The notes below the pieces were generated by a model. It made no database searches. It was given only the letters and a program-made list of their open reading frames with translations, and was not told the origin of the DNA. The translations under genes were made by a program, and so were the position numbers. 64,000 nt of DNA, taken from assembly GCA_010909165.1 (NCBI GenBank), contig VJWM01000287.1, positions 1-64,000 on the forward strand, written 5' to 3'. Shown piece after piece: positions 30,600-41,375 of the stretch (positions are counted from its first letter, which is position 1; each line of letters begins with the position of its first letter). The stretch comes from Anthoceros angustus. Lineage: Eukaryota; Streptophyta; Anthocerotopsida; Anthocerotales; Anthocerotaceae.

Positions 30600-31480
30600 G
30601 CGCGCCTCTATGCACTCCCCTGGAAGAGGAAGGGTCCCGCCTCGCGGATCATCCGATTGCGCCCGTCATAGGGCTCGGCTTTGGGCCGCCGTGCCAAGAA
30701 GAAACCGGGGCCATCCAGCCCCACCATCGTGGCGATAGGAGGAATAGGAGGATAGTAGGCGGCGGTTAGGGCTGGTGGTCCTCGGCTCGAATAGAGTGCG
30801 AGCACAGCCAGCTGGGCGTGATATAAGACGAGGCTGAAATTGCTGAATAAATCATCTTCTCTTGGTGTTGATCGCGTTTTCTTGCGGACCCTTGTCGTCT
30901 TCTTGCTAGCGTGAGTCTGAGTCAGCGGCGAGCCACAAGCTCGGAGAGTGACCCATCAAGGTCTTGGTGGCCGGACCCTAACGTGTGGTGGTGTGTGCGG
31001 GGAAGGCGGCGGGGACCCTTGTTCGTCCAGGCGGCGGCGGCGTCGAATGGGCCACACGGAAGTCGTGTGAGCCGGAGGAACAAGATCTCTTGAGCCCGGA
31101 CGAGAGGCTGCCAGCGACCGGCAGTGAGGAGTCGGGCAGCTATCAACCGTCATTTCCCAAGGTTGATGAGTGTAGTGAGAGCGGTGAGAGGAACGGACTA
31201 GAGGAACGAGTGGCGAGTGTGAACGATACGGACGCAAACGGGTCCTTAAACGTTTGGCCACACCGGGCCTGATCGGTGGACGTTACGAGTAGTTAGGCGT
31301 AAAATAACGAATGTGTGTGTTAAGGCTGAGCGGCCACAAGGTGAGGTGAGGTGAGAATCGAACAAAACGCGGCAAATGGAGCTTATCATTCTCTTGGGAG
31401 CGGACTCCTTACTACAACGACGGATTGTGCGCCTTTGACCGTCAAATGCGCCACAACGCTAACGAATTTTTTTAGACGAA
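30600..31480 (+). repeat. LTR-like arm, plus orientation
   Basis: The promoter-like TATAAGAC step at about 30822 is followed by AATAAATCATCTTCTCTTGG at about 30845, a poly(A)-like signal a few tens of bases on, as in LTRs. The sequence is mirrored by 31650-32520: GGATCATCCGATT, the AATAAATCATCTTCTCTTGG block, GACCCTAACGTGTGGTGGTG, TGTGAGCCGGAGGAAC and CTACTACAACGACACGG reappear on the opposite strand in the same order. It is therefore one arm of an inverted pair. Confidence 0.75.
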
Positions 31481-31640
31481 CCCCCGGGACGGAGACAATC
31501 CGCAGAGTTCCAAATCAGGGAGCCGATGCAACCTCCCAAGAGCTCGTGAGTAATGTAAGAAGGGGAGGATGCGGGAGCACAAGCTAGCAAACGCAGGAGT
31601 TTCAAAATTGGCGACAAGCTAATCCACCGGCCATTCTGGA
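31480..31640 (+). repeat. Centre of the inverted pair: 3' tail of gypsy internal region
   Basis: It matches the minus strand of 655-830 (see there), the sequence just after the integrase of the first gypsy remnant. It lies between the two inverted LTR-like arms and is not itself mirrored. Confidence 0.65.
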
Positions 31641-31649
31641 GATGCGAGA

Positions 31650-32765
31650 GGCGGTGTGTGGAAGAAGTGTGGCGCGACTTTCGTTGGTGGCCGGAGGCAC
31701 CTGATCCGTGTCGTTGTAGTAGAGTCAGTTCGAGAGAATGGCTCCGGTTTGCCGCGTTCGTGGTACTGCTGCGTCCGCTCAGCAACACACGCATCGTCGT
31801 TTTGCGTCTAACTACTCATAACGCGATCAACAGCCCGGCGTGGCTAAAATGTTTAAGGGACCTGCTTTGGCTCCAGATCGCTTCCACGCCGCCACTGCCC
31901 TTAAGTCCGCTCTCTCACTACTCACTACGCTCATCAACCTTAGAAAGAACGCAGTGGCTACAACCGACCTCCTCCGTTGCTCAACCGGGCCTCTCCGTCC
32001 GGCTCAGACGCCTCCCGAGTTCCTCCGGCTCACACGCTCCGGCCCGGCTCGACCGGGCCGCTGCCTGACGTAACACGGTCCCGCCTTCCTTGCACACCAC
32101 CACCACACGTTAGGGTCCGTCACTGTGACCTTGACTGCCTCCTGGAGTCGCCGTGCTCGCCGCTGACTCGTGACTCACGTTAGCATGAAGACACACAAAG
32201 GTCTCGCAAAGAACGCAAGATCAACACCAAGAGAAGATGATTTATTCTGAGCATTTCATTTCTTATACTACCAAGTCATGCCTTTATTACACTTATTCGA
32301 GCTCGGCCCCGGCCCCTAATCCGCGCCTACCATCCTATTCCTCCTCCTATCTCCTTCGGCCGGTGGCCTGGAAGGTCCTGGTTCCGTCTCGGGATTGGTG
32401 GTCCAACTCCTCCTCGGCTAGCCATGGGCAAGCACTCAATCGGATGATCCGAGGCGGACCCCTTCCTCTTCCCTAATCTGCCGTTATTACGGCGGTCCAC
32501 GACTGGCCACACACAACGCTGCCCCTCCGCCCCCCTCAAGGTCCCCTCCCGTAGGGCCACCGACTGCCCCCAACAGAAGCCTCGGAGGGACTCCTCCTTG
32601 CTTCCCGAGTCCGACCCCGAGGTCCTGCCTCGACCCCGAGTCCCAACTCGGGAGTCCGCTTGATTCCGAGTCCGGGTCCGGCCTCATCTCGGGTTCGACC
32701 GTGGTCCGAACTTGACACGGGGTCCGTCCCAAGCTCCGGACCCCTTATCTCAAGGACCTCTTAAT
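31650..32765 (-). repeat. LTR-like arm and GGTCCG block, minus orientation
   Basis: The reverse complement is collinear with 30205-31470. The AATAAATCATCTTCTCTTGG block is at about 32230-32250 on the minus strand. The outer part, 32615-32765, repeats GGTCCGGACC-type steps. A head-to-head pair of two insertions of one family, or a palindromic rearrangement of one, would give this arrangement. Confidence 0.75.
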
Positions 32766-32936
32766 CGCTAGGTCCTCATCCCTACCCACCGACCCTTGTC
32801 TTGGGTGGGTTGGCTTCCTTCCGCGCCTTCGTGGCCTATCCTCCCGGCGGGTTGCGGTGGACTTACCACGAGATCCGCTATTGGCTGGCGCCCCTCCTCC
32901 CGAGGCTCTTCTCCCGTCGTCTCCAAGCAGGGGCCA

Positions 32937-33160
32937 CTAGGGTCCCGTCTTGTCCCCATGCCCTTCATCCCTTCTCGAGCCTTCCGGGTCCGCCCATGTG
33001 TAGGGGCGCCGAGAGGCTTCCAATGCCTTAAGGAGCTCGGCGTGGTAGTAGGCAAAATCCGAGTCAATTCTTTGGATTGCCTCTTCCACATGTGCCCGAG
33101 CACCGATACCTTTCGCCATTGGTGCTCCGGAGCCGAGCGGCCGTCCGGCTTGGACCATCC
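32937..33160 (-). pseudogene. LTR-retroelement gag fragment (minus arm)
   Basis: The minus-strand frame has ARAHVEEAIQRIDSDFAYYH and AELLKALEASRRP, matching the plus-strand fragment at 29848-29930. The family therefore codes this peptide near an LTR edge, and the match between arms supports coding rather than chance. Several in-frame changes are conservative (QQV against QRI, ADL against AEL), which is what purifying selection on a past protein leaves. No start or stop can be assigned. Confidence 0.55.
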
Positions 33161-33194
33161 CCGCCAGTAGCCGGAGCCGGGCCGACCTCGGTTA

Positions 33195-34100
33195 CAAGGG
33201 CCGCCTCGTCACCTCCTCGCCTCTGGGCCGCCTCCTCGCCTCTGGGCCGCCTCCTTCCGCCTTCCTCCTCGCCTCTGGGCCGCCTCGGCCGCCTCCTTCC
33301 GCCTTCCTTAATCGACCACAGCTTTTCTACCCAAGGTTTCGCCTCCTCGCTTATTCCTCGCCAGCTCCGCCATCTCCTCCATCGGGCAACCAGATTGCGG
33401 CTTCGCCCAGTCCTTCTCCATTTCCGACGCCCGCCTCCTGCTCCATCGCCTTACTCCTCCGTCAAGCCGAGCCGCTTATTCTCGCTCGATCCGTGATCAC
33501 GCCTGCAGATACCATTCCTCTCAATGGTAACTTGAGCCTAGCCTGTGGTCTCTTTGCGGTCTTCCATCTCCCCGGCCGTTGTTCCACCACGCAGAATCGA
33601 GTCCCGGAGATCCTCCATCTCCTTGTCGCGGGCTTCCTTCTCCTCGGCATGGGTGGCACCGCCTTCCTCCTCGCCTCTGGGCCGCCTCGCCTTCTTCGTG
33701 TTAGCCAGCAGCTATCCTCGCTCCTCCACCGGCCCGATCACGCCGATAGTGATCACGGGCAGTGGCTCCGCCTCCTCGCCTCTGGGCCGCCTCCTCGCCT
33801 CTGGGCCGCCTCCTGCTCCATCGCCTCTGGGCCGCCTCCTCCGCCGCCTCCTCGCCTCTGGGCCGCCTCCTCCGCCTCCTCGCCTCTGGGCCGCCTCCTC
33901 CGCCTCCTCCGCCTGCAGAGGTCTTCAACTGGGCCTTGTACCGCCACACCACTGAGTGAATTTAGTCCGTCCGCCGAATGGACCAGATTTTCGCCTCCTC
34001 CGCCTCCTGCTCCTTCTTGATGCGGCCGAGCTTCGCCTCCTCCGCCTCCTCGCCTCTGGGCCGCCTCCTCCCGAGGAGCACCATCGCCTCTGGTGGCTTC
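33195..34100 (-). repeat. 19-bp minisatellite blocks inside gag-like sequence
   Basis: GGGCCGCCTCCTCGCCTCT is repeated in clusters at 33200-33300, 33660-33690, 33768-33910 and 34040-34075, separated by unique text. On the minus strand it codes Glu/Ala/Gln/Arg/Gly-rich peptides (EEAAQRRG) whose frame depends on the exact unit number. The sequence between clusters fits the same retroelement arm. No domain is recognisable. Confidence 0.85.
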
Positions 34101-35075
34101 TACTTCACAGGTCTTCTCGCTGTCCCGCAGACCCCAAAGCATACCGCCCATGACGGTAGCTGTGACCCGCTGTCTCTTCCACGGCCGCCACCGTGAGACC
34201 CCAAAGTCCGTAGTGGGAGGCGGGCATCTCACGGCCAAGGACCTCCACACTGCCCGGAGCAAGTCGACTGGTTCTCGACCTAATCGGGCCCCTTAGGTCC
34301 GATTGCCGAGGTCCCGAGCTTCACCTCCTTGGCCCTCTTGGCCGCCAATTCCTTATTCGCCTCTTCGCCCTGGGGCCCTGAGGTGAGGGTTCGAGCCGAC
34401 CTTGCCTCTCCTACGCGATGGACTGTGGGGTTGCCGCTGACCGCCCTGAGCGTCCCTTTCGCTCTTCTCACCGCCTCTTCAGCCTCTTACACCTGCAAGG
34501 TGGGCAGAGGCTGTGCACCACCGAGGTGTCATGGTGGCACCGCCTCCGCCCGTGCCCGGCGAGTCTGCCGGGCCTCCTCGCCTCTGGTGGCTGGCTGCTG
34601 CCGTGGCCGCCTCGCCAGACCGGCCGCCCGGCTGGGGCATCAAGAGGAGGAAGCGGGGATATCTTCCACACTTCCCTAGGTGGTGAGGGGTCCGCCTGCA
34701 CGATGGAGTCCTGTAAGATCCTTCCTCCTCCGCCGCCTCCTCCGGACCCGTTTGGCCCTAGGGGTCGGGCCTCCTCAGCGCCTTTGCCCGCCTCGCCTGT
34801 AGGGCCACCAACCCTTCCGAGCGCCCGCCTACCTCCCCATCCTTGAGCTCGTAATGTCCCCATACATGGATCGGGTATGGGGATAGTCCGGACGGCGGTG
34901 GCTTCTCGCCTCACAGGCCTCCTCGCCGAACCGCGAAGATGATCCTTCTCACGCCTTCTTGCCTCACCGCAACGCATGCAGAACACTAAGAATTATCACC
35001 AAGGTGATCCACCTTGGTGAGCAAGTTCCGATGGACAATGATCCGGCTACCGCCTCACCCTTCCGCCCAGCTGAT
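34100..35075 (-). other. Retroelement interior, no identifiable domain
   Basis: The stretch is G/C-rich. The longest minus-strand frame, 34468-34986, is rich in Gly, Arg and Pro, and a plus-strand shadow frame is equally long. A link to the gag fragment at 35077-35519 is likely because strand and composition agree. Nothing specific can be named. Confidence 0.3.
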
Positions 35076-35076
35076 A

Positions 35077-35519
35077 TCAACCACCGTTGGTTGTCCGGCC
35101 GCTGCCCGGCTTCAAAGATCGCCCACGCCTATCTCGCCTTGAGGGGCCTCGACCACGCCCATCCTCCTCCTGGGCGAGGCCGCCTGTGACCTCCAAGGTC
35201 CATCTCCTCGATCCTCCCGAGGTTCTTGGACGAACCTCCTTGTTGGCCGCCAACATCTTCCGGCGAACTCCCGACCAGACATCCAAACGCCCGCATGAAC
35301 ACGCCTATGCCACTCTTGACTAATCCTCCGCCTCCAAACCCATGGCCCAAAGTCCGGATAGCGCGGGTTACAATGTTGCGCTACTGTGTTCCATGGCTCC
35401 CATACCTCCATGACCTTTTGGGTCCCATCGCCTTCTTCTCCTTTCGTCAGAGATGGCCTCGAGACTGGCAGCGATGCGCCTCCGCTGCTCACGCCTCCAA
35501 CCTCAACGTGAGCCGCCAA
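35077..35519 (-). pseudogene. LTR-retroelement gag fragment with YPDFGPW motif (minus arm)
   Basis: Minus-strand frames contain EVWEPWNTVAQ, NPRYPDFGPW and EWHRR, then RKMLAANKEV. The same order, EVWEP, KRYPDFGPWLEEAEELVEEW, RKMLAANKEV, is read on the plus strand at 43905-44280. Two separated copies agreeing at protein level in different orientations show a real coding family, probably gag of the LTR element. Three frames are needed here, so the copy is broken. Confidence 0.6.
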
Positions 35520-35782
35520 GATGCCCGAGGCTCAAAGAGATAGCGCCAGAGGCCGGGTTGAGCGCAAGAGACGCGAGAATTGTCTCGAGGTCGCACAGAG
35601 AAACGACCTCCTCGCCGGCCGCGCTGCTGGAAGTAACTGCCAGGAGGTGCCTCTTCCGTCTGTGAATCGCTGCAGAGGTCCGATAGCTTACTCGACCTTA
35701 CGCCACAGACTCGGCCTACCGCCTGCAGCCCGCTGGGCGTGAATACCTATAACGGCCTGCGGCCCCAGCGTCTGTCGCTGCT

Positions 35783-36040
35783 GCATGCCCGACCTCCACT
35801 CGGGCGTCACGTGCGCCGCGCTCGATGTCTCACGACTCAACTTCCAAATTACTTTCCTGGCGTACTTATCTGTTTGACCGGGTGGGGTCGGACTTATCCT
35901 GCTACTTTGCGGTCCGGAGCTAAATCATAGTGGTACCGGGATCCGCACCACTCAGTCCCGAGTATACCCGAGCTCACCCCGAGCACCATCCGTGCTTATT
36001 CCTCCCTTTCCGCCTTATTTTACCTTTCAGATGATCGGAC
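35783..36040. repeat. Dispersed repeat, copy 2 (partner 30-270)
   Basis: It matches 30-270 in order and orientation (GCATGCCCG, TTACTTTCCTGGCGTACTTATC-type block, CGAGTATACCCGAG, CCGTGCTTATT). It marks the right end of the 29.0-36.1 kb retroelement region, as its partner marks the left end of the first one. Confidence 0.7.
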
Positions 36041-36084
36041 ATCCTCGTCCCTTCCTTCATCTTTAAGTCCACGGGAGTTGGAGT

Positions 36085-36610
36085 ATGATAAACAGAAACA
36101 CCAAGCTTCACTTACGGTGGTTGGGACCTTACCAGGTGGTGCAGGTATATGAGAATGGAGTCGGGTTGACTGACAGTGGATGTTGTTGTTGTACCCCTCG
36201 GAGTAAGCGGGTGGCTGGTGAAAGAAGTACCATGCCTAGTGTTGGCGGGAAGGCACTTCACTTGTTGAGAAGGGGAGTATGTGGACCGCAGACTCTTCCT
36301 TGGGGTAGGAAATGAGTTAGGTTTTGTTTTTTTTCGGGAGTTTCAACGACAAAAGGATTTGGAGGCACTTATAGAGAGACAAAGGCGTAAGCGGTTAGAT
36401 GCGTGTCTCAAGCAAGCAAAGCCCTTGAGATTGGAGGCGGAGAAATGTGGAGAGGCAAGAGTACACATTAAGCATCAAGAGAAACTCAAGCAGCAGAAAG
36501 AGCTGACAAGAGGTTCAAGATTGCAATGCGAAGACCGGAAGTGCATATGGCGTGGCATCGTAAAGAAGGGCGATCTCCCTCCTTCACATACTCCCGGTTC
36601 GAGGACCTAG
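36085..36610 (+). pseudogene. Gypsy integrase C-terminal scrap and charged ORF
   Basis: At the start RNTKLHLRWLGPYQVVQVYENG-type sequence matches the GPY/F module that ends Ty3/gypsy integrases. After about 40 codons recognition is lost. The overlapping frame 36281-36610 is strongly charged and helical (LIERQRRKRLDACLKQ, VHIKHQEKLKQQKEL), as in element spacer or gag sequence. It converges tail to tail with the integrase fragment at 36584-37270 on the other strand. Confidence 0.6.
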
Positions 36611-37270
36611 ATGCTGCGACTTCATGCTGATTTTGTACCGATTGCATCTCAGGTTTCGCCTCTTCCGTCCCTCCATGTATACAAACCCGAGCAGCCATTC
36701 CAATTGGCTTTCCTCATCGGTTAGTCGTCCTTCCATCATGACTCGGAGTGTTGGTATCTCAAATTCAACCGGCATGACTGGAGAATGCCCATAGGTTAAG
36801 TAATACGGAGTTCGTTGTGTGGTTACCATCTCCGCCGTCCTGAAAGATGGTAGCTTGGTATCCCAGTCGTGCGCATAATTTACCGTAAGCTTATTCAGGA
36901 TGCGGCAGATAAGTCCGTTGGTCTTCTCCATTAACCCATTGGCCTTCGGGTTGTATGGTGCCGTCTTGCGATGAGTTACACCGAAATAGTCCGTCATTGC
37001 AGCTATCACATCATTGAGGAAATGAGTCCCCTATCGCTACTAACCGCACCCGACATCCATACCGCGCGATGATGTTTTCGTGAGGAACTTTGCCACCGTG
37101 CTGCGAGTTAAAGTCCTTGTTGCCACTTCCACCCACACAGTGCAGATGATCAGGTGCCACAAGGATGTTACTTTTCAGTGTGCTTCACGAGGCCGAGTAG
37201 GTCCAACGTCGACACTTATTTTTCAAGCAGGCGCTAGTGCCTGGTGTGGGCACCGGCCATTGGAGTGGGT
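36584..37270 (-). pseudogene. Gypsy integrase core fragment
   Basis: The minus-strand frame reads YFGVTHRKTAPYNPKANGL and then MEKTNGLICRILNKL, the core around the catalytic glutamate (P-x-x-N-G-x-x-E). It continues with W-DTKLPSFRTAEMVTTQRTP and Y-LTYGHSPVMPVE. The upstream part, 37010-37080, continues in another frame with ARYGCRVRLV and an SDRG-type step, one base out of register. Only the second half of the integrase is present. It is a separate insertion from 850-1780, whose sequence differs. Confidence 0.85.
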
Positions 37271-37676
37271 GGGGTAGGCTTCCCGATCCGGCCCGGTAAG
37301 CGTCGCACGCTCATTCGAGGCGGTGCATTTGTCGTAATGTAGTCGTCCTCGTCTAAGGGCCTTTCCAGCCAGCATGATTGATTTTCAGGTTGATGGGGGT
37401 GGTGTAGAGAGATGTGACATTTTGGCCATTGTTTTACCCAATATAGTAAAATTCATTACAATATAGTAGAAAACATGCCAAGTGGGGTGAAAATGATCTA
37501 CATCAAGGTAGAAAACAGAACACTAGAGTAGAAAAAACGATGACCAAGTGAACGGTGCATCTAGTAGAAGCTCATTCTAGAAATCCCACCAAAATCGCTT
37601 AACTGGCACAAAACAGTATTGGTTAAATAATATTCATAGTGATACAAAAACCAACAAAGAAATCTTTTCTTTGCAG

Positions 37677-38148
37677 AGTTTCCTGTATATCCAGAATAGC
37701 ATGAAATACGAATTCAAGTAATGAAGAGTAAATACCATGAGCAGAAGAATGTGCCTCGAGATATGCCCACTGCTATCTGCGAAAATCCGTCAGGATTGGT
37801 AAGTTTTGTTATGCTCTTTAAATCAGTTCTAGTAGATTGAAAATTAATGGTTGTGTTTTATTAGGTTGTGACCCTGCAGGAAGACGGACAATTTGGGCGA
37901 AGTCCTCAACTTCATCAATTGGTTGCCAATTATGATAATGCCGGACAAGTGCCAACTGCCAAGTGGTCGTGGAAAATTACATTTTCAACTGTGAATTGTA
38001 CGCATCAAAATAAGGTGAGTATCATTGCTTAAGTATTTGTTATGATTATTCCTATTGTTTTCTAGTATCACCAATTATTGTTTGGGTGCTAATTTCGTTT
38101 TGTTTGTAGGTTTCATTGTTGTTGAAGCGGTTCAATCTATTGGAGTAG
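37677..38148 (+). pseudogene. Orphan three-exon gene fragment with canonical splice sites
   Basis: A pyrimidine-rich acceptor ends at 37676. Exon 37677-37798 is followed by GTAAG and a 66-base intron (37799-37864), exon 37865-38014 (exactly 50 codons), a GTGAGT intron of 95 bases (38015-38109), and exon 38110-38148 ending in TAG. All joins are phase 0 and the frame stays open from ATG 37721: 26 + 50 + 12 codons. Peptide landmarks are RDMPTAICENPSG, QEDGQFGRSPQLHQLV and AKWSWKITFSTVN. Upstream of the ATG the first exon has an in-frame TAG at 37697, which a single C-to-T change of a CAG codon would explain. I do not recognise the family. The surroundings are retroelements, so this is either a relic of a host gene or a captured piece. 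Confidence 0.55.
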
Positions 38149-38149
38149 A

Positions 38150-39355
38150 AATAAGGCGGAAGGGAAAATAGGTCGGAGTACTCGGACTGCACTCGAGTAG
38201 GTTGAAGGACTGGAGTAGGCTAGCACTCGGAGCACACTCCGAGGAGCTTCCAGTTGCACTGAGGGCGGGGTCCAACCGCACAATGTCGGGGTCCGGACCT
38301 GCCCAGAACCAGGAGGTCGGGCCCTGCTGAGTAGGGGTGGTCCGGACCACACTCGAGCAGGACAGATAGAATGCGCCAGTAAGTAACTTAGAAGTTGGAG
38401 CGCGTTTTAGACAGAGCCACGTGACGGCCAGTCGAGAGGTGGGCCAGCATGCAGTGACTGTGAGCCCAGTAGGGTTGCCATGGCGTTATGGCGGGGCATT
38501 GTAAGATGCATGGCACAGAGGTACGGAAGCTAGAGTGCGCGCGTAGGCAGTAAGCGGAAGCATAAGGCGAGAGTAAGCTATGTGTGGAAGACCACATATG
38601 CCCCTCCCGAGTGCTCTGGATGAACGATTTTTTGTTTTAAGAGTGTTTGTATAGCAGAGTGCTTTGAGAATCGCCTGGTAAGGTCTTTTATACGAGAATG
38701 GTCCTTGGCCCTTGGGATAATAATTTGTTTTTGAACCTTAGGTTTTAGGCCGGATAGGTAGGTGGAGAATGAATCCTTGGGTTTTGGTGATTTTAGAAAT
38801 AAGAAAGTGTCTATATATGTTAGGGTGCCTACACACCCGCGATGCGCGATCAAGCGGGAGGTAGCAGTTCCACCACGGTGGCGAAGCAGGGGCGTAGACC
38901 GGGGAGTTTACAACCCTAGTGGCGGGCGGGCGCGGGGCAGTCGGGCGCGGGACGGACACACCCACACCCTGCGGTCGGGCGGGCGTCGGGCGGGCTGCGG
39001 CAAGGCGGGCGCATGCAACCGCGCTGGCGGAGCCTCTGTTTTTATGCGGGAGCACGCGTCGATCGGGCAGCGGCGGTGGCGCGGAAAAAGAACAGTATGG
39101 CGAAGGAGGAAAAGAGACGAGGCAAGCGCGGTAGCAAAGTGGAGGAGGCGAGGGTGGTGTTCCTTTTACCGGCGTTTGCGGAGGTGGGTTCTTTTCTGAA
39201 GAACAAGGAGAAAGAGATGGCGCCCTGGCGAAATTTCCACCATGCGGTGGCCCAACATGGACCCTTTGGAAGGTGAGGCAGGCGACTGGTGCGAGCTGGT
39301 CTGGAATTTATGGAGATGAAATGGTGTTCTGACAGACATTGGTGCAAGAGTCGCC
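38150..39355. other. No firm gene; GGTCCGG steps, G/C-rich patch, possible gag scrap
   Basis: GGTCCGGACC-type steps occur at 38270-38345. A minus-strand frame at 38578-38853 includes DSFSTYLSGLKPKVQKQI, reminiscent of a retroelement gag, but this is weak. At 38870-39010 there is a very CpG-dense patch of GGGCGGGCG type. No promoter or gene can be tied to it. Confidence 0.3.
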
Positions 39356-39359
39356 CGGA

Positions 39360-39573
39360 GAACCAAGTTGCAAGGGAGGCGAGGAAGAGGCCGCAAAACT
39401 GGATTTGGGACTCTTTTGGCGATGTATGGCGAGAAGCATCGGAGGATGGAAGCTTGGTAATTGAGAACCAAGTTGCAAGAGGGAGACGCGAGGAAGAGGC
39501 CGCAAAACTGGATTTGGGACTCTTTCGAGCAGCAGTATGGGCGAGAAGCATCGAGGATGGAAGCTTGGTAATT
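39360..39573. repeat. Two-copy tandem repeat, unit about 105 bp
   Basis: Copies 39360-39463 and 39464-39573 share GAACCAAGTTGCAAGxGGG, GCCGCAAAACTGGATTTGGG, ACTCTTT and GGATGGAAGCTTGGTAATTG. The second has a few extra bases. Confidence 0.9.
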
Positions 39574-41375
39574 GACCCTGCAGAAAGAAGACCCCGAGAG
39601 CCGCAGCTACCGCGCCTGGAGAAGTGAGAGGAATGGATGGGTGACTCGCCAACTCGTATCTGCTTGGTGTGGGATTAGCCAAGTGGATTTTGTGTTTCTG
39701 CGAATCGGAAGTTGGATCATATGGCGGAGACCACTTCGGTCTTTCTTCATGAGGTGGTTAAAGGTACTCAAATCGATTGAGGCGGATGATCTTTGAAGAG
39801 CACATGAGGAGAGGCGAATTTGCTCTCCCTTCCCTCGACCCTCCTTGATTTCACCTTTTCTAATTCATGTGTTCGCGCATTAGGGTGTCTAGTTGGAAGG
39901 CATATGCGCCCTTCATAGCGGCCGGTCGGGGAACTCAAGGTAGAGGAGGAGGAGTGTAAGGAAGATTAGGGAAGGAGCCGCAGAAGAGGAACCCACACAC
40001 CTAGGGTCACCAGTCGAAATCGGCGGGGAGGAGTGAGGAGAAAATAAAAGGAAGCGACAAGTTGTGCCCTCTCGGTGCGGGGAGGAGTCGCCGCTAGGAG
40101 AGATTGGAGGCGGATGAGGAGATTGTGGCAAACCAACCCCTAGAAGAAGAGGTTAGTTGATAGCCAAGTCATGACGACTCGAACATTTTTGGCGACATTT
40201 CAGCCCGTGGAGTGACACGTTTGTGGTGCGAAGTGTTGTGGAAGGGAATGGGCACAGGGGCGGAATCTGGGCCTTGACTTGGCCATGGCTCGAGGCGGAT
40301 CTCCTCGACCAGCCGCCATGGCTCTCACTGGTGAGTGTGCGGGGAAGCAGGAAAAGTTGCTCAAGGAGAAGTTGGAGGCACAGGCGAGAACAAGGTGGCA
40401 GAGGAGCGCAGACGGGAATGCGAGGCGGCCCTATGCAAGGCACAGGAGCAGCTAAGGGCCATGTCCACCCAACAGGAGGCCTTAGTGAATCAGGTCAAGG
40501 GGGCGCATGCCACAATCGAGGAGCTTCAAGATGAGGTCTCGCGAGCCCAGGAACAAATGGAAACAATGGCGCCTCTGGAGAAATTCAAGAAGCTGGCGGA
40601 GAGATATAAGCGAGAGAGATGAAGCTAGGGCCGAGTCAAGAGAGAGGTGGCCAAAGCAGAAGGCGAGCCACGGCGCATGATGGCAGAAGCCACCACCGTG
40701 GAAACTACCACCACGGTGGCTAAACCGGCCACCGTCGCGGAAGGAGGAACCGAGGTGGGGAAGTCACCGCAGGCTGCAGTGGGGATCTGATCCCCACAGA
40801 TTCGGGCGGCCCGGCTCGGGATTGTCCACGGAGGAGAGGTAAGAACCTCTGTCGAAGGCGTATTGTGCTACTCGGCGTCGGATGAGGATGCTCATGTCCA
40901 CAGCCACGCATGGTGGCGGTGCTCACTCTAAATGTGTATGTGGTTGTTGGGACAGAGGGGCGTAAACTATTGGCGCACATCTTGGCCGCCCACAGGCGTT
41001 TACGATGGTTCTTCGAGCAGGGCGGGGCCTACCCCAAGTGGTGATCGAGGAAATGGCGGCGGAGCTTGAGCGTGGAGGGAGGAGCACACGGTGTGGCTGT
41101 CCGGCGATGAGGAGGCGGAATACAGCCTAGGGCCTATAGGCGCAGCGCCCATGGGAAGGCAGAAAGCTATGGCGGTGGAGGTGGAGGTTTTGGGGAGAAT
41201 CGCTCGGATCGTGGCGGAGGCGAGGCGGCAGGAACCCCAAGCCGGCTAAGCAAGACGCGCTGATTTTAGGAGAGCGCGACATCATAGGCCAGAGGCTTCT
41301 TTTTGGGGTAGGGGATAGGATGTTTTGAGGACCCGTGGCGCTGTAGTTTCCTGAATTGGTAGGAGCGCTCGTGGT
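39574..41375 (+). pseudogene. Retroelement interior with coiled-coil ORF
   Basis: The plus-strand frame 40335-40622 is a typical coiled coil (EERRRECEAALCKAQEQLRA, then EELQDEVSRAQEQMETM). Around 40680-40740 a Thr/Val/Ala-rich stretch resembles those at 29120-29180 and 42180-42230. I place it in gag or leader of the LTR family whose YPDFGPW part lies at 43905-44280. The rest (39574-40330, 40625-41375) shows no domain. Because the frame is short and isolated, no functional call is made. Confidence 0.35.
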
